Shown here piece by piece: positions 1 through 5,462 of a DNA stretch of 6,509 bases. The stretch is taken from contig DNAE01000118.1 of the NCBI GenBank assembly GCA_003543635.1, positions 1 through 6,509 of the forward strand, read 5' to 3'. This DNA is from Clostridiales bacterium. GTDB lineage: Bacteria; Bacillota; Clostridia; Saccharofermentanales; Saccharofermentanaceae. The notes beneath the pieces are model-generated. The model was given only the letters and a program-made list of their open reading frames with translations, did not search any database and was not told the DNA's origin. Position 1 is the stretch's first letter. Each line of letters opens with the position of its first letter. A program made the translations under genes and the position numbers.

Positions 1-518
1 CCGATGACCTTGTCCTCGGGATCGTCGATGAGGAGCATTACATGGGGAAGCTCCACCTTTGCATTCTCCCTGATCTTTACCCTGGGAGGTATACGGGAAA
101 GGACCGTTCCCTCGGTTGCGCGGATGAGGGCGGTGTTGCCCTTCTCGTAGCTGTAGCACTCAAGATCGACGGCGGCCACGAGTCCCTTGCGGGAGGGGTG
201 GAGGGGAGTCTTTCTGTCCATTACGACAAAACCCTCCTTCGGGGCCTGCCAAACGCCGCCCTTGAGGTAGGAATCTATATTTGATGAAATGGAGGAGAGG
301 CGCTTTGCCTTCTCGGCCTCGTCGGTCAGGTAGACCTCGGGGAGGACGATGCGGAGAGCGGAGGGTGAATCACCCACGTATTCCTCGACCTTATTCCAGT
401 ATTCGGGTTCTGATGTGTACTGATCGCAGGCGATAACCGCCCATTTTGAAAGATCGTTGCTGCTTTCGGGGAGCAGGATGTCTGCAGCGCAAAGAGCGAT
501 CCTCTCGAAAATCTTCAT
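1..518 (-). CDS. DUF1015 family protein, N-terminal part (cut by window edge)
   Basis: The first 172 residues of a minus-strand gene are visible; the C-terminus lies beyond base 1. The start is ATG at 518-516, preceded by an AAGGAG ribosome site seven bases upstream. The protein opens MKIFERIAL and carries blocks I recognise from the DUF1015 family (COG4198): DLSKWAVIACDQYTS near residues 23-36, LRIVLPEVYL near 55-64, TEGTVLSRIPPRVKIR near 135-150 and ELPHVMLLIDDP near 156-167. It is soluble, with no signal peptide or membrane segment in the visible part. Full-length family members run to roughly 400 residues, so well under half is seen. I know of no firmly established function. From memory, the gene often lies beside the serine-biosynthesis genes serC and serA in Firmicutes, but that side of the locus is outside this window. 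Family assignment is confident; function is open. Confidence 0.87.
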   Translation of the reverse strand, partial: MKIFERIALCAADILLPESSNDLSKWAVIACDQYTSEPEYWNKVEEYVGDSPSALRIVLPEVYLTDEAEKAKRLSSISSNIDSYLKGGVWQAPKEGFVVMDRKTPLHPSRKGLVAAVDLECYSYEKGNTALIRATEGTVLSRIPPRVKIRENAKVELPHVMLLIDDPEDKVI

Positions 519-525
519 AAGATAA

Positions 526-531
526 CTCCTT
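526..531 (-). promoter_or_regulatory. Ribosome binding site of the DUF1015 gene
   Basis: CTCCTT on the plus strand reads AAGGAG on the minus strand, seven bases before the ATG at 518. This near-consensus site fixes the start codon of the DUF1015 gene. Confidence 0.8.
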
Positions 532-550
532 ATATTAAAAAGTAAAGACT

Positions 551-579
551 ATTTTAACACATAAGAAAGCGCTTTTCGA
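551..579 (-). promoter_or_regulatory. Candidate sigma-A promoter for the DUF1015 gene
   Basis: Read on the minus strand, a -35-like TCGAAA (579-574, 4 of 6 consensus bases) is followed after exactly 17 bases by a -10-like TAAAAT (556-551, 5 of 6). This would start transcription near 544, giving a leader of about 25 bases that contains the AAGGAG site. The tandem repeat at 586-603 lies just upstream of the -35, where an activator would sit. The call rests on hexamer matching alone. Confidence 0.4.
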
Positions 580-585
580 CACGGT

Positions 586-603
586 TTGTAACCGATTGTA
601 ACC
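586..603. repeat. Tandem direct repeat TTGTAACC, operator-like
   Basis: TTGTAACC occurs at 586-593 and again at 596-603, a spacing of 10 bases or about one helical turn. On the minus strand this reads GGTTACAA twice, with two TTACAA hexamers separated by four bases. That geometry resembles dimer half-sites of OmpR-family response regulators such as the Bacillus PhoP boxes. The repeat lies about seven bases upstream of the proposed -35 of the DUF1015 gene and also within the upstream region of the gene at 639. No binding protein can be named from sequence. Confidence 0.4.
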
Positions 604-626
604 ATTTTGGTGCAAATGGGCCTTTG

Positions 627-686
627 AAAGGAAGTAAGATGGACTTGCCGGCAGAAAAAACACACAAGAAAGGAAGAAAGATTATG
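627..686 (+). promoter_or_regulatory. Duplicated ribosome site and start codon module
   Basis: AAAGGAAGTAAGAT at 627-640 and AAAGGAAGAAAGAT at 669-682 match at 13 of 14 positions and lie exactly 42 bases (14 codons) apart. Each carries a Shine-Dalgarno-like AAAGGAAG leading into an in-frame ATG, at 639 and at 684. Either could be the real start of the helical-protein gene. Nothing in the sequence decides between them, although the conserved-looking helical core begins after both. Confidence 0.5.
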
Positions 687-1148
687 GAATTCGAAGACAT
701 CAAAGAAGATTTCGACGGCAAAGCAGAGGAACAGGAAGAGAAGAACGAACAGGAGGAGAAAAAGGAGGAGGAGAAGGCGAAGTTCGACGTGGCCGATTTT
801 GCCATGGAGTACATCATGAACATGTACGCCTTCTCGGCGGATGTGAAGAAGAAGGGACATGCCACCTTGTCCGATATGCTCTTCAAGGATGCCATGGGCG
901 TCTATCTCTCGGCGACCCTCGCCACCTGGTCCATGGGCAGGGACAAGTTCATGAAGTATATAGACGACGGATTCTACGCCTCGGGAAGGATCATCGAATA
1001 CCTGAAGATCCTGGAGACCATGGGTGTCGCCGGGGACAATCTGGAGACTGTGCGCATGCAGACCTTCAGGATGCACAAGATGTACCGCTCCTCCATCAAC
1101 ACCATGAAGAGCAAGCTTGTGGAGATCTGCCGGGACTCCTATATGTGA
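639..1148 (+). CDS. Small Met-rich all-helical protein, possible S23-like four-helix bundle
   Basis: This 169-residue protein has no confident family match. Residues 18-48 are a Glu/Lys-rich low-complexity tail, probably a charged helix or disordered. Residues 50-166 look like four amphipathic helices, near 50-69, 76-97, 100-129 and 134-166. The pattern (FAMEYIMNMY; LSDMLFKDAMGVYLSATLA; RDKFMKYIDDGFYASGRIIEYLKILE; a final helix) resembles the S23/IVS-encoded four-helix-bundle family, which shares its fold with the Avd protein of diversity-generating retroelements. I infer this from pattern only. There is no signal peptide or membrane segment, and Met is unusually frequent. The start is uncertain: ATG 639 has AGGA six bases upstream, but ATG 684 (154 residues) has an equally good site and removes a basic leader. 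The gene is alone, divergent from the DUF1015 gene and closed by its own terminator. Confidence 0.75.
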   Translation: MDLPAEKTHKKGRKIMEFEDIKEDFDGKAEEQEEKNEQEEKKEEEKAKFDVADFAMEYIMNMYAFSADVKKKGHATLSDMLFKDAMGVYLSATLATWSMGRDKFMKYIDDGFYASGRIIEYLKILETMGVAGDNLETVRMQTFRMHKMYRSSINTMKSKLVEICRDSYM

Positions 1149-1180
1149 AGACACTTTCCCACTCATTATTCTCCATAACG

Positions 1181-1210
1181 GGGCGGTCGTCAGAGACGGC
1201 CGTCCTTTTT
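1181..1210 (+). terminator. Rho-independent terminator after the helical-protein gene
   Basis: GGGCGGTCGTC (1181-1191) pairs with GACGGCCGTCC (1195-1205) over 11 bp, including two G-U wobbles, around an AGA loop, followed by TTTTT at 1206-1210. It lies 32 bases after the stop codon at 1146-1148 and separates this gene from the WYL regulator. Confidence 0.88.
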
Positions 1211-1214
1211 ACTA

Positions 1215-1245
1215 TTGCAAAGACCCCGGGGTTTTGGTGTACTAT
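1215..1245 (+). promoter_or_regulatory. Weak candidate promoter of the WYL regulator
   Basis: A -35-like TTGCAA (1215-1220) is followed after 19 bases by a -10-like TACTAT (1240-1245), giving a start near 1252. The spacing is long and the -10 matches only 4 of 6 positions, so the exact hexamers are doubtful. A promoter is nevertheless expected here, because the terminator ending at 1210 closes the upstream gene and the regulator starts at 1276. Confidence 0.3.
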
Positions 1246-1256
1246 TAATAGACCAA
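1234..1256. promoter_or_regulatory. Palindromic operator-like element upstream of the WYL regulator
   Basis: CTATTAATAG at 1242-1251 is a perfect 10-bp palindrome. It is flanked by TTGGT (1234-1238) and its complement ACCAA (1252-1256); the left arm is offset by three extra bases. The element overlaps the likely -10 and transcription start, a classic place for a repressor or autoregulator. Binding by the adjacent WYL protein is inference. Confidence 0.4.
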
Positions 1257-1260
1257 TTGC

Positions 1261-1268
1261 AAAGGGGG
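1261..1268 (+). promoter_or_regulatory. Ribosome binding site of the WYL regulator
   Basis: AAAGGGGG lies seven bases before ATG 1276 and supports that start. The G-run departs from the usual AAGGAGG but still pairs partly with the 16S rRNA tail. Confidence 0.6.
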
Positions 1269-1275
1269 ACGCGGT

Positions 1276-2328
1276 ATGGCTAATTCGGAAAAATCCAAGC
1301 ATAAGGTCCTTTTGATGTACGACTATTTCCTGCGGGAGATGAACGGTTACGATACCGAGAAGGGCGTTACCACCAAAGGGATCCTGGAATACCTGAAGAG
1401 CAAGACGGGATATGAGTTCGAGAGAAAGTCCGTTTATTCGGATGTGAACAAGCTGAACGAATTCGTCGCCCTGGCGGGGCTGGTCCCGCCGGACACGGAG
1501 TGGATCTACCGGGAGGGCAATACCTGGTACCGCACGGAACTCAGGAACGAGCTGTCCCTGGACGAGGCAAGGCTCATCGTGGACGCCATCAGCACCACGC
1601 CCTTCACCGACTCGGGACTGTGCGAGAAGATCGAGAAGATGTATCCTTCCTATTTTTCCGGGGGATATAAATCCCTGGTTCCCCACGACCACACGGTAAA
1701 CAAGAAGACCCAGCTGCTGTTAAACACCATAAGGACATGTATCGAGAACAGGGAGGTCCTCCTGTTTAAGTACGGCTACCCCATAGCGGGAGCCATCAGG
1801 GCGACCTCTGACAAGGTCACTTCCCCGGTGGCACTGGACTGGGAGAACTCCTGCTACTACCTGATCGCCGTGGATAACGACGAATTCAAGAATAGCAGGG
1901 ATGTGGAACGTTCCCTTCGCCGCTACAGGGTCGACCGTATGAGAAACCACGGTATCGGAAAGAAAAAGGATTATCTGGATCTCGGGGATGAGAAGGAAAA
2001 GATCTTAAGGCGCTATCTCAGGAACTCCGTTGACGCCTTCTCGGCGAGCGACTCCAGGACCATCACCATAACCTTGAGATGTGAAGATGAGAAGACCCTC
2101 CTCAGGGCCTATAACGCCTTCTCCGACGATGTACGCACGAAGAGCTTCATAAGCGACCGTACGGACCGGGGGGAGATGACCTTCGTCATCGAAGCGGGTA
2201 TAGTCCCCACCCTCTTCACCAAGCTGTTCATGCTCTACACCTTCGAGGGGGTTCAGGTGGAAATAGATGACGAGGAGGTCAAGGAGAAGTTCAGAGGCTT
2301 CCTGAAAAAGGCTTTAAAGGCTCTTTGA
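1276..2328 (+). CDS. HTH-WYL-WCX transcriptional regulator
   Basis: This 350-residue protein has the layout of the YafY/PafC-type WYL regulators. An N-terminal winged helix-turn-helix lies near residues 8-62, with RKSVYSDVNKL (50-60) matching the family's usual recognition-helix motif R-x-(I/V)-Y-x-D-(I/V). A WYL domain spans about 145-225. Its namesake triplet is YYL at 194-196 in CYYLIAVD, with Tyr replacing Trp, and the typical basic motif RYRVDRM sits at 216-222. A C-terminal WCX domain covers about 260-345. WYL domains in other proteins sense nucleic acid or nucleotide ligands, and many members regulate stress or defence genes; no such neighbours are seen here. The gene has its own upstream region with operator-like repeats, and no terminator separates it from alaS 63 bases downstream, so some readthrough is possible. 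The regulator class is confident; its target and ligand are unknown. Confidence 0.92.
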   Translation: MANSEKSKHKVLLMYDYFLREMNGYDTEKGVTTKGILEYLKSKTGYEFERKSVYSDVNKLNEFVALAGLVPPDTEWIYREGNTWYRTELRNELSLDEARLIVDAISTTPFTDSGLCEKIEKMYPSYFSGGYKSLVPHDHTVNKKTQLLLNTIRTCIENREVLLFKYGYPIAGAIRATSDKVTSPVALDWENSCYYLIAVDNDEFKNSRDVERSLRRYRVDRMRNHGIGKKKDYLDLGDEKEKILRRYLRNSVDAFSASDSRTITITLRCEDEKTLLRAYNAFSDDVRTKSFISDRTDRGEMTFVIEAGIVPTLFTKLFMLYTFEGVQVEIDDEEVKEKFRGFLKKALKAL

Positions 2329-2331
2329 TAA

Positions 2332-2360
2332 TTGCATTGACCGTGGATAAGATTTATAAT
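2332..2360 (+). promoter_or_regulatory. Promoter of alaS with perfect TATAAT
   Basis: A perfect TATAAT lies at 2355-2360, 17 bases after a weak -35, TTGCAT (2332-2337), placing the transcription start near 2367. The -10 sits inside an inverted repeat, AGATT-TAT-AATCT (2350-2362). The promoter begins four bases after the WYL stop codon. The resulting leader is only about 25 bases, too short for a T-box riboswitch. Confidence 0.6.
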
Positions 2361-2375
2361 CTACAAGTTAAAAAA

Positions 2376-2382
2376 TAAGGAG
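2376..2382 (+). promoter_or_regulatory. Ribosome binding site of alaS
   Basis: TAAGGAG ends nine bases before ATG 2392. It is a strong site and fixes the alaS start; the protein begins with the expected N-terminal MQPLGLNEIRERYLSFF. Confidence 0.85.
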
Positions 2383-2391
2383 TTTAAGTAT

Positions 2392-5070
2392 ATGCAACCT
2401 CTTGGATTAAACGAGATCAGAGAAAGATATCTGTCCTTCTTCGAATCGAAGGGACATTTGAGGATGCCTTCGTTCTCCCTTGTACCGAAGAACGATCCCT
2501 CCATCCTCTTGATAAATGCGGGCATGACCCCTCTTAAGCCCTACTTCACGGGTGCCGAGACGCCTCCCTGCAGAAGGGTGACCACATGTCAGAAGTGCAT
2601 AAGGACTCCCGATATCGAGAACGTGGGCCACACCGCAAGACACGGAACCTACTTCGAGATGCTGGGTAACTTCTCCTTCGGCGACTACTTCAAGGAAGAG
2701 GTCATCCCCTGGGCCTGGGAGTTCCTTACCAAGGATCTGGAGATGGATCCCGAACTCCTCTATCCCTCCGTTTACGTTGAGGACGACGAGGCCTTCGAGA
2801 TCTGGAACAAGAAGATCGGCATCCCCGCCGAGAGGATAACGAGACTCGGCAAGGAGGATAACTTCTGGGAGCACGGTACAGGTCCCTGCGGCCCCTGCTC
2901 CGAGATCTACTACGACAGAGGTGTCGAGAAGGGCTGCGGAAAGCCCGATTGTAAGCCCGGCTGCGAGTGCGACAGATTCGTCGAGATCTGGAACCTCGTT
3001 TTCTCCCAGTTCGACAGACAGGAGGACGGTTCCTATCTTCCCCTTGCCCAGAAGAACATCGACACGGGCGGAGGACTCGAGAGATTTGCCTGCGTAATGC
3101 AGGGCGTGGATAACCTTTTCGAGGTGGATACGGTCAGGAAGATCCTCGATACCGTATGCGAAAAGGCGAATAAGAAGTACGGCGAGAACCAGAAGGACGA
3201 CGTTGCCATCAGAGTCATCACTGACCACATGAGATCGTCCACCATGATGATCTCCGACGGCGTGCTCCCCAGTAATGCGGGTGCGGGTTACGTTCTCAGA
3301 AGACTCATGAGAAGGGCCGCAAGGTTCGGCAAGCTCCTGGGTATCGAGGGCAAGTTCCTCGCCGATATCGCAGAGGTCGTCATCGACCAGAACAAGGATG
3401 CATATCCCGAGCTCGTCTCCAAGTACACCATGATCATGACGGTCATCAATAAGGAGGAGGACGACTTCCTGAGAACAGTCGAGGCAGGCACCAAGATCCT
3501 GAACGACATGATCGAGGATGCCAAGTCTTCCGGCAAGAACGTCCTTTCCGGCGACGATGCATTTAAGCTTCACGACACATACGGCTTCCCTCTGGATCTC
3601 ACCAAGGAGATCGCCAGGGACGCGGGTCTTACCGTGGACGAAGAGGGATTCAAGGCTGCCATGAAGGAGCAGAAGGAGAGAGCGAGAAAGGCCACCAAGG
3701 AGAACGTTTCCAATACGGCCTGGGGTGGCAACAGGCTCCCCGACGAGCTTCTCGAGGATACATCCTCCACGGAATTCCTGGGTTACGATTCCCTTGAGAC
3801 TCCTGCGGAGATCAAGTATCTGCTCAAGGCCGACGACGAGGGCACCCTCCATATCGTTGACGAGGTATTTGAAGGCGATAAGGCTGTTATCATCCTCGAC
3901 AAGACGACCATGTACGCCACCATGGGCGGACAGGTAAACGACGAGGGACAGATCGCAAACGACGACATGGCGGCGGAGGTCATCTCCGTTGATAAGGACA
4001 ATGCCGGAAAGTATCTCCATACAGCCGAGATAACGAAGGGAACGATAAGAAAGGGCGATAAGGTTACCGTCAGGGTGGACAAGGCCAAGAGGATGGCAAC
4101 ATGCCGTAACCACACCTCCACCCACATCCTGCAGGCTGCACTGAGGGAGGTCCTCGGTGACCACGTTCAGCAGAAGGGTTCCTATGTGGACAGCGAGAGA
4201 CTGAGATTCGACTTCACCCACTTCAACGCCATGACCAAGGAGGAGATCTCCAAGGTAGAGGAGATCGTTAACGAGAAGATCCTCGAGGATCTGGAAGTTA
4301 CCACCCGCGTCATGAAGCAGAACGAGGCAAGGGAACTCGGAGCCATGGCATTCTTCGACGACAAGTACGGCGAGGAAGTCAGGGTCGTCACCATCGGTGA
4401 TATCGACGATCCCTTCTCCATCGAGTTCTGCGGCGGTACCCACATGAAGCACAGCTCCCAGGCCGGACAGTTCAGGATCGTATCCGAGCAGGGTATCGCA
4501 TCCGGTATCAGAAGGATCGAGGCCGTTACGGGTAAGGCTTGCTACGAGCAGAACAGAGAGGATAGGGGAAGGATCGAAGAACTTGCCGGCACCCTCAAGG
4601 TAAATAAGGATCAGCTGGTCAAGAAGAGCGAGAACCTCATTGCCGAGGTCAAGTCCCTGGAGAAGGAGATCGCCCAGATCCAGAAGGCTGCCGCAGGTAA
4701 CGCAGCTGACGATCTCATCAAGAATGCTTCCGAGATCGGCGGCGTAACGGCAGTTATCGCAAAGACCGACGCCCAGGATGCGGCATCCCTCAGGGATATG
4801 GCCGACAGCATCAAGGACAGACTGGAGTCCGGATTCGTATTCCTGGCTTCCGATGCCGGGGATAAGGTCCTGTTCGTTTCCATGGCAACAAAGGATGCGG
4901 TATCCAAGGGTGCCCACGCAGGCAACGTCATCAAGGAGGCCGCAAGGATCGCCGGAGGCGGCGGTGGCGGAAGGCCCGACATGGCCCAGGCCGGCGGTAA
5001 GGACAAGTCCAAGATCGACGAGGCTTTAAGCAAGGCAAAAGAGATCGTAACCGCTCAGTTAGGAGGCTGA
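2392..5070 (+). CDS. alaS: Alanyl-tRNA synthetase
   Basis: This enzyme charges tRNA-Ala with alanine in two steps through alanyl-AMP. The 892-residue protein is complete, near the usual 870-880. The class II catalytic core covers about 1-270 (MPSFSLVPKNDPSILLINAG at 25-44; RHGTYFEMLGNFSFGDYF at 83-100). The tRNA-recognition region contains GAGYVLRRLMRRAAR at 297-311. The editing domain, which clears Ser- and Gly-tRNA-Ala, has its zinc site intact: His574 and His578 in RNHTSTH, then Cys680 and His684 in CGGTH. A coiled-coil linker (about 725-765) leads to C-Ala with the Gly-rich GGGGGGRPDMAQAGG (855-869). Residues 182-193 hold four cysteines (182, 187, 191, 193) in a C-x4-C-x3-C-x-C insert that I recall from clostridial AlaRS and that may bind metal. 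Codon use is highly biased: codons 7-878 contain no TTA, CTA or TCA. The HIT gene follows after one base. Confidence 0.99.
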   Translation: MQPLGLNEIRERYLSFFESKGHLRMPSFSLVPKNDPSILLINAGMTPLKPYFTGAETPPCRRVTTCQKCIRTPDIENVGHTARHGTYFEMLGNFSFGDYFKEEVIPWAWEFLTKDLEMDPELLYPSVYVEDDEAFEIWNKKIGIPAERITRLGKEDNFWEHGTGPCGPCSEIYYDRGVEKGCGKPDCKPGCECDRFVEIWNLVFSQFDRQEDGSYLPLAQKNIDTGGGLERFACVMQGVDNLFEVDTVRKILDTVCEKANKKYGENQKDDVAIRVITDHMRSSTMMISDGVLPSNAGAGYVLRRLMRRAARFGKLLGIEGKFLADIAEVVIDQNKDAYPELVSKYTMIMTVINKEEDDFLRTVEAGTKILNDMIEDAKSSGKNVLSGDDAFKLHDTYGFPLDLTKEIARDAGLTVDEEGFKAAMKEQKERARKATKENVSNTAWGGNRLPDELLEDTSSTEFLGYDSLETPAEIKYLLKADDEGTLHIVDEVFEGDKAVIILDKTTMYATMGGQVNDEGQIANDDMAAEVISVDKDNAGKYLHTAEITKGTIRKGDKVTVRVDKAKRMATCRNHTSTHILQAALREVLGDHVQQKGSYVDSERLRFDFTHFNAMTKEEISKVEEIVNEKILEDLEVTTRVMKQNEARELGAMAFFDDKYGEEVRVVTIGDIDDPFSIEFCGGTHMKHSSQAGQFRIVSEQGIASGIRRIEAVTGKACYEQNREDRGRIEELAGTLKVNKDQLVKKSENLIAEVKSLEKEIAQIQKAAAGNAADDLIKNASEIGGVTAVIAKTDAQDAASLRDMADSIKDRLESGFVFLASDAGDKVLFVSMATKDAVSKGAHAGNVIKEAARIAGGGGGGRPDMAQAGGKDKSKIDEALSKAKEIVTAQLGG
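5061..5066 (+). promoter_or_regulatory. HIT-gene ribosome site inside the end of alaS
   Basis: AGGAGG lies within the last codons of alaS, five bases before ATG 5072. The perfect site and the one-base gap between the alaS stop and the HIT start point to coupled translation of the two genes on one mRNA. Confidence 0.85.
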
Positions 5071-5071
5071 T

Positions 5072-5413
5072 ATGTGCTTATTCTGTGACATAATCGAAGG
5101 AAAGATCCCTTCAACAAAGGTATACGAAGACGACATGACATACTGCTTCAACGACATTAACCCCGTCGCTCCCACCCACGTCCTCGTGGTGCCCAAGAAG
5201 CACTTCGACGACATCAGGGATATGGCGAAGAGCGAAGAGGGAGAGAAGTACATGTACGCCGTTATCAAGGCCATCGACAAGGTCGCCGAGATCAACGGTC
5301 TTGACAGCGGCTTCAGGGTCATCAACAACTGCGGTAAGGACGGCGGACAGACTGTCCTCCACGCCCACTACCACGTTATCGGAGGAGTTAAGCTCACCGA
5401 GAAGATGATCTGA
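5072..5413 (+). CDS. HIT family protein (HINT-like purine nucleoside phosphoramidase/nucleotidyl hydrolase)
   Basis: This is a complete 113-residue cytoplasmic protein of the histidine triad superfamily, at the normal length for a HINT-type member. The N-terminus MCLFCDIIEGKIPSTKVYED is typical; Cys2 and Cys5 form a C-x2-C pair that often binds zinc in bacterial members. PVAPTHVLVVPKKHF (31-45) is the conserved nucleotide-pocket strand. The signature triad is His97-Ala-His99-Tyr-His101 in QTVLHAHYHVIGG; by homology His99 is the nucleophile that forms a covalent AMP intermediate. HINT enzymes hydrolyse adenosine phosphoramidates and aminoacyl-adenylates. The gene begins one base after alaS with its ribosome site inside alaS, so the two are almost surely co-transcribed, which suggests clearance of alanyl-AMP or related adenylates as its role (inference). 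A strong terminator follows 17 bases after the stop. The family call is very secure; the physiological substrate is not. Confidence 0.96.
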   Translation: MCLFCDIIEGKIPSTKVYEDDMTYCFNDINPVAPTHVLVVPKKHFDDIRDMAKSEEGEKYMYAVIKAIDKVAEINGLDSGFRVINNCGKDGGQTVLHAHYHVIGGVKLTEKMI

Positions 5414-5430
5414 TAAGATATCTGAATGTC

Positions 5431-5462
5431 AAAACCCCGGCACTTATCTGCCGGGGTTTTTT
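5431..5462. terminator. Bidirectional terminator between the HIT gene and the converging membrane-protein gene
   Basis: AAAACCCCGGCA (5431-5442) pairs perfectly over 12 bp with TGCCGGGGTTTT (5449-5460) around a CTTATC loop, and two more T bases follow. The plus strand ends in T6, closing alaS-HIT. On the minus strand the same hairpin ends in TTTT and can stop the converging gene, whose TAA stop codon (5446-5444) falls in the loop. Confidence 0.93.

Larger units (their letters stand above)
1214..1264 (+). repeat. Direct repeat ATTGCAAAG, two copies 42 bp apart
   Basis: ATTGCAAAG occurs at 1214-1222 and 1256-1264. The copies are 42 bases apart, close to four helical turns, and bracket the palindrome at 1234-1256. 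The second copy runs into the ribosome site of the WYL gene. They may be paired protein sites or chance; the first also supplies the -35-like TTGCAA. Confidence 0.35.

Noticed and set aside
42..284. Plus-strand 80-codon frame inside the DUF1015 gene
   Set aside because: The minus strand encodes recognisable DUF1015 motifs over the same bases, and the plus frame matches no family I recognise.
624..626. TTG start for the helical-protein gene
   Set aside because: The TTG overlaps the ribosome site that serves ATG 639 and has no site of its own.
549..1166. Minus-strand open frame opposite the helical-protein gene
   Set aside because: Its translation holds a long Leu/Phe run that is just the complement of the Glu/Lys codons. 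The plus-strand gene has a ribosome site and terminator.
1276..2328. Phage-defence island suggested by the WYL regulator
   Set aside because: WYL regulators often mark defence loci, but the neighbours are alaS, a HIT gene and a lone helical protein; no nuclease, toxin, ATPase or integrase is present.
2337..2360. TTGACC (2337-2342) as the -35 of alaS
   Set aside because: It matches consensus better than TTGCAT but is only 12 bases from TATAAT, too close for sigma-A.
2407..4917. Minus-strand open frame of 836 codons opposite alaS
   Set aside because: It is exactly codon-aligned with alaS and exists because alaS avoids TTA, CTA and TCA. Its translation is Leu/Val/Gly-rich without recognisable domains, and alaS is certain on the other strand.
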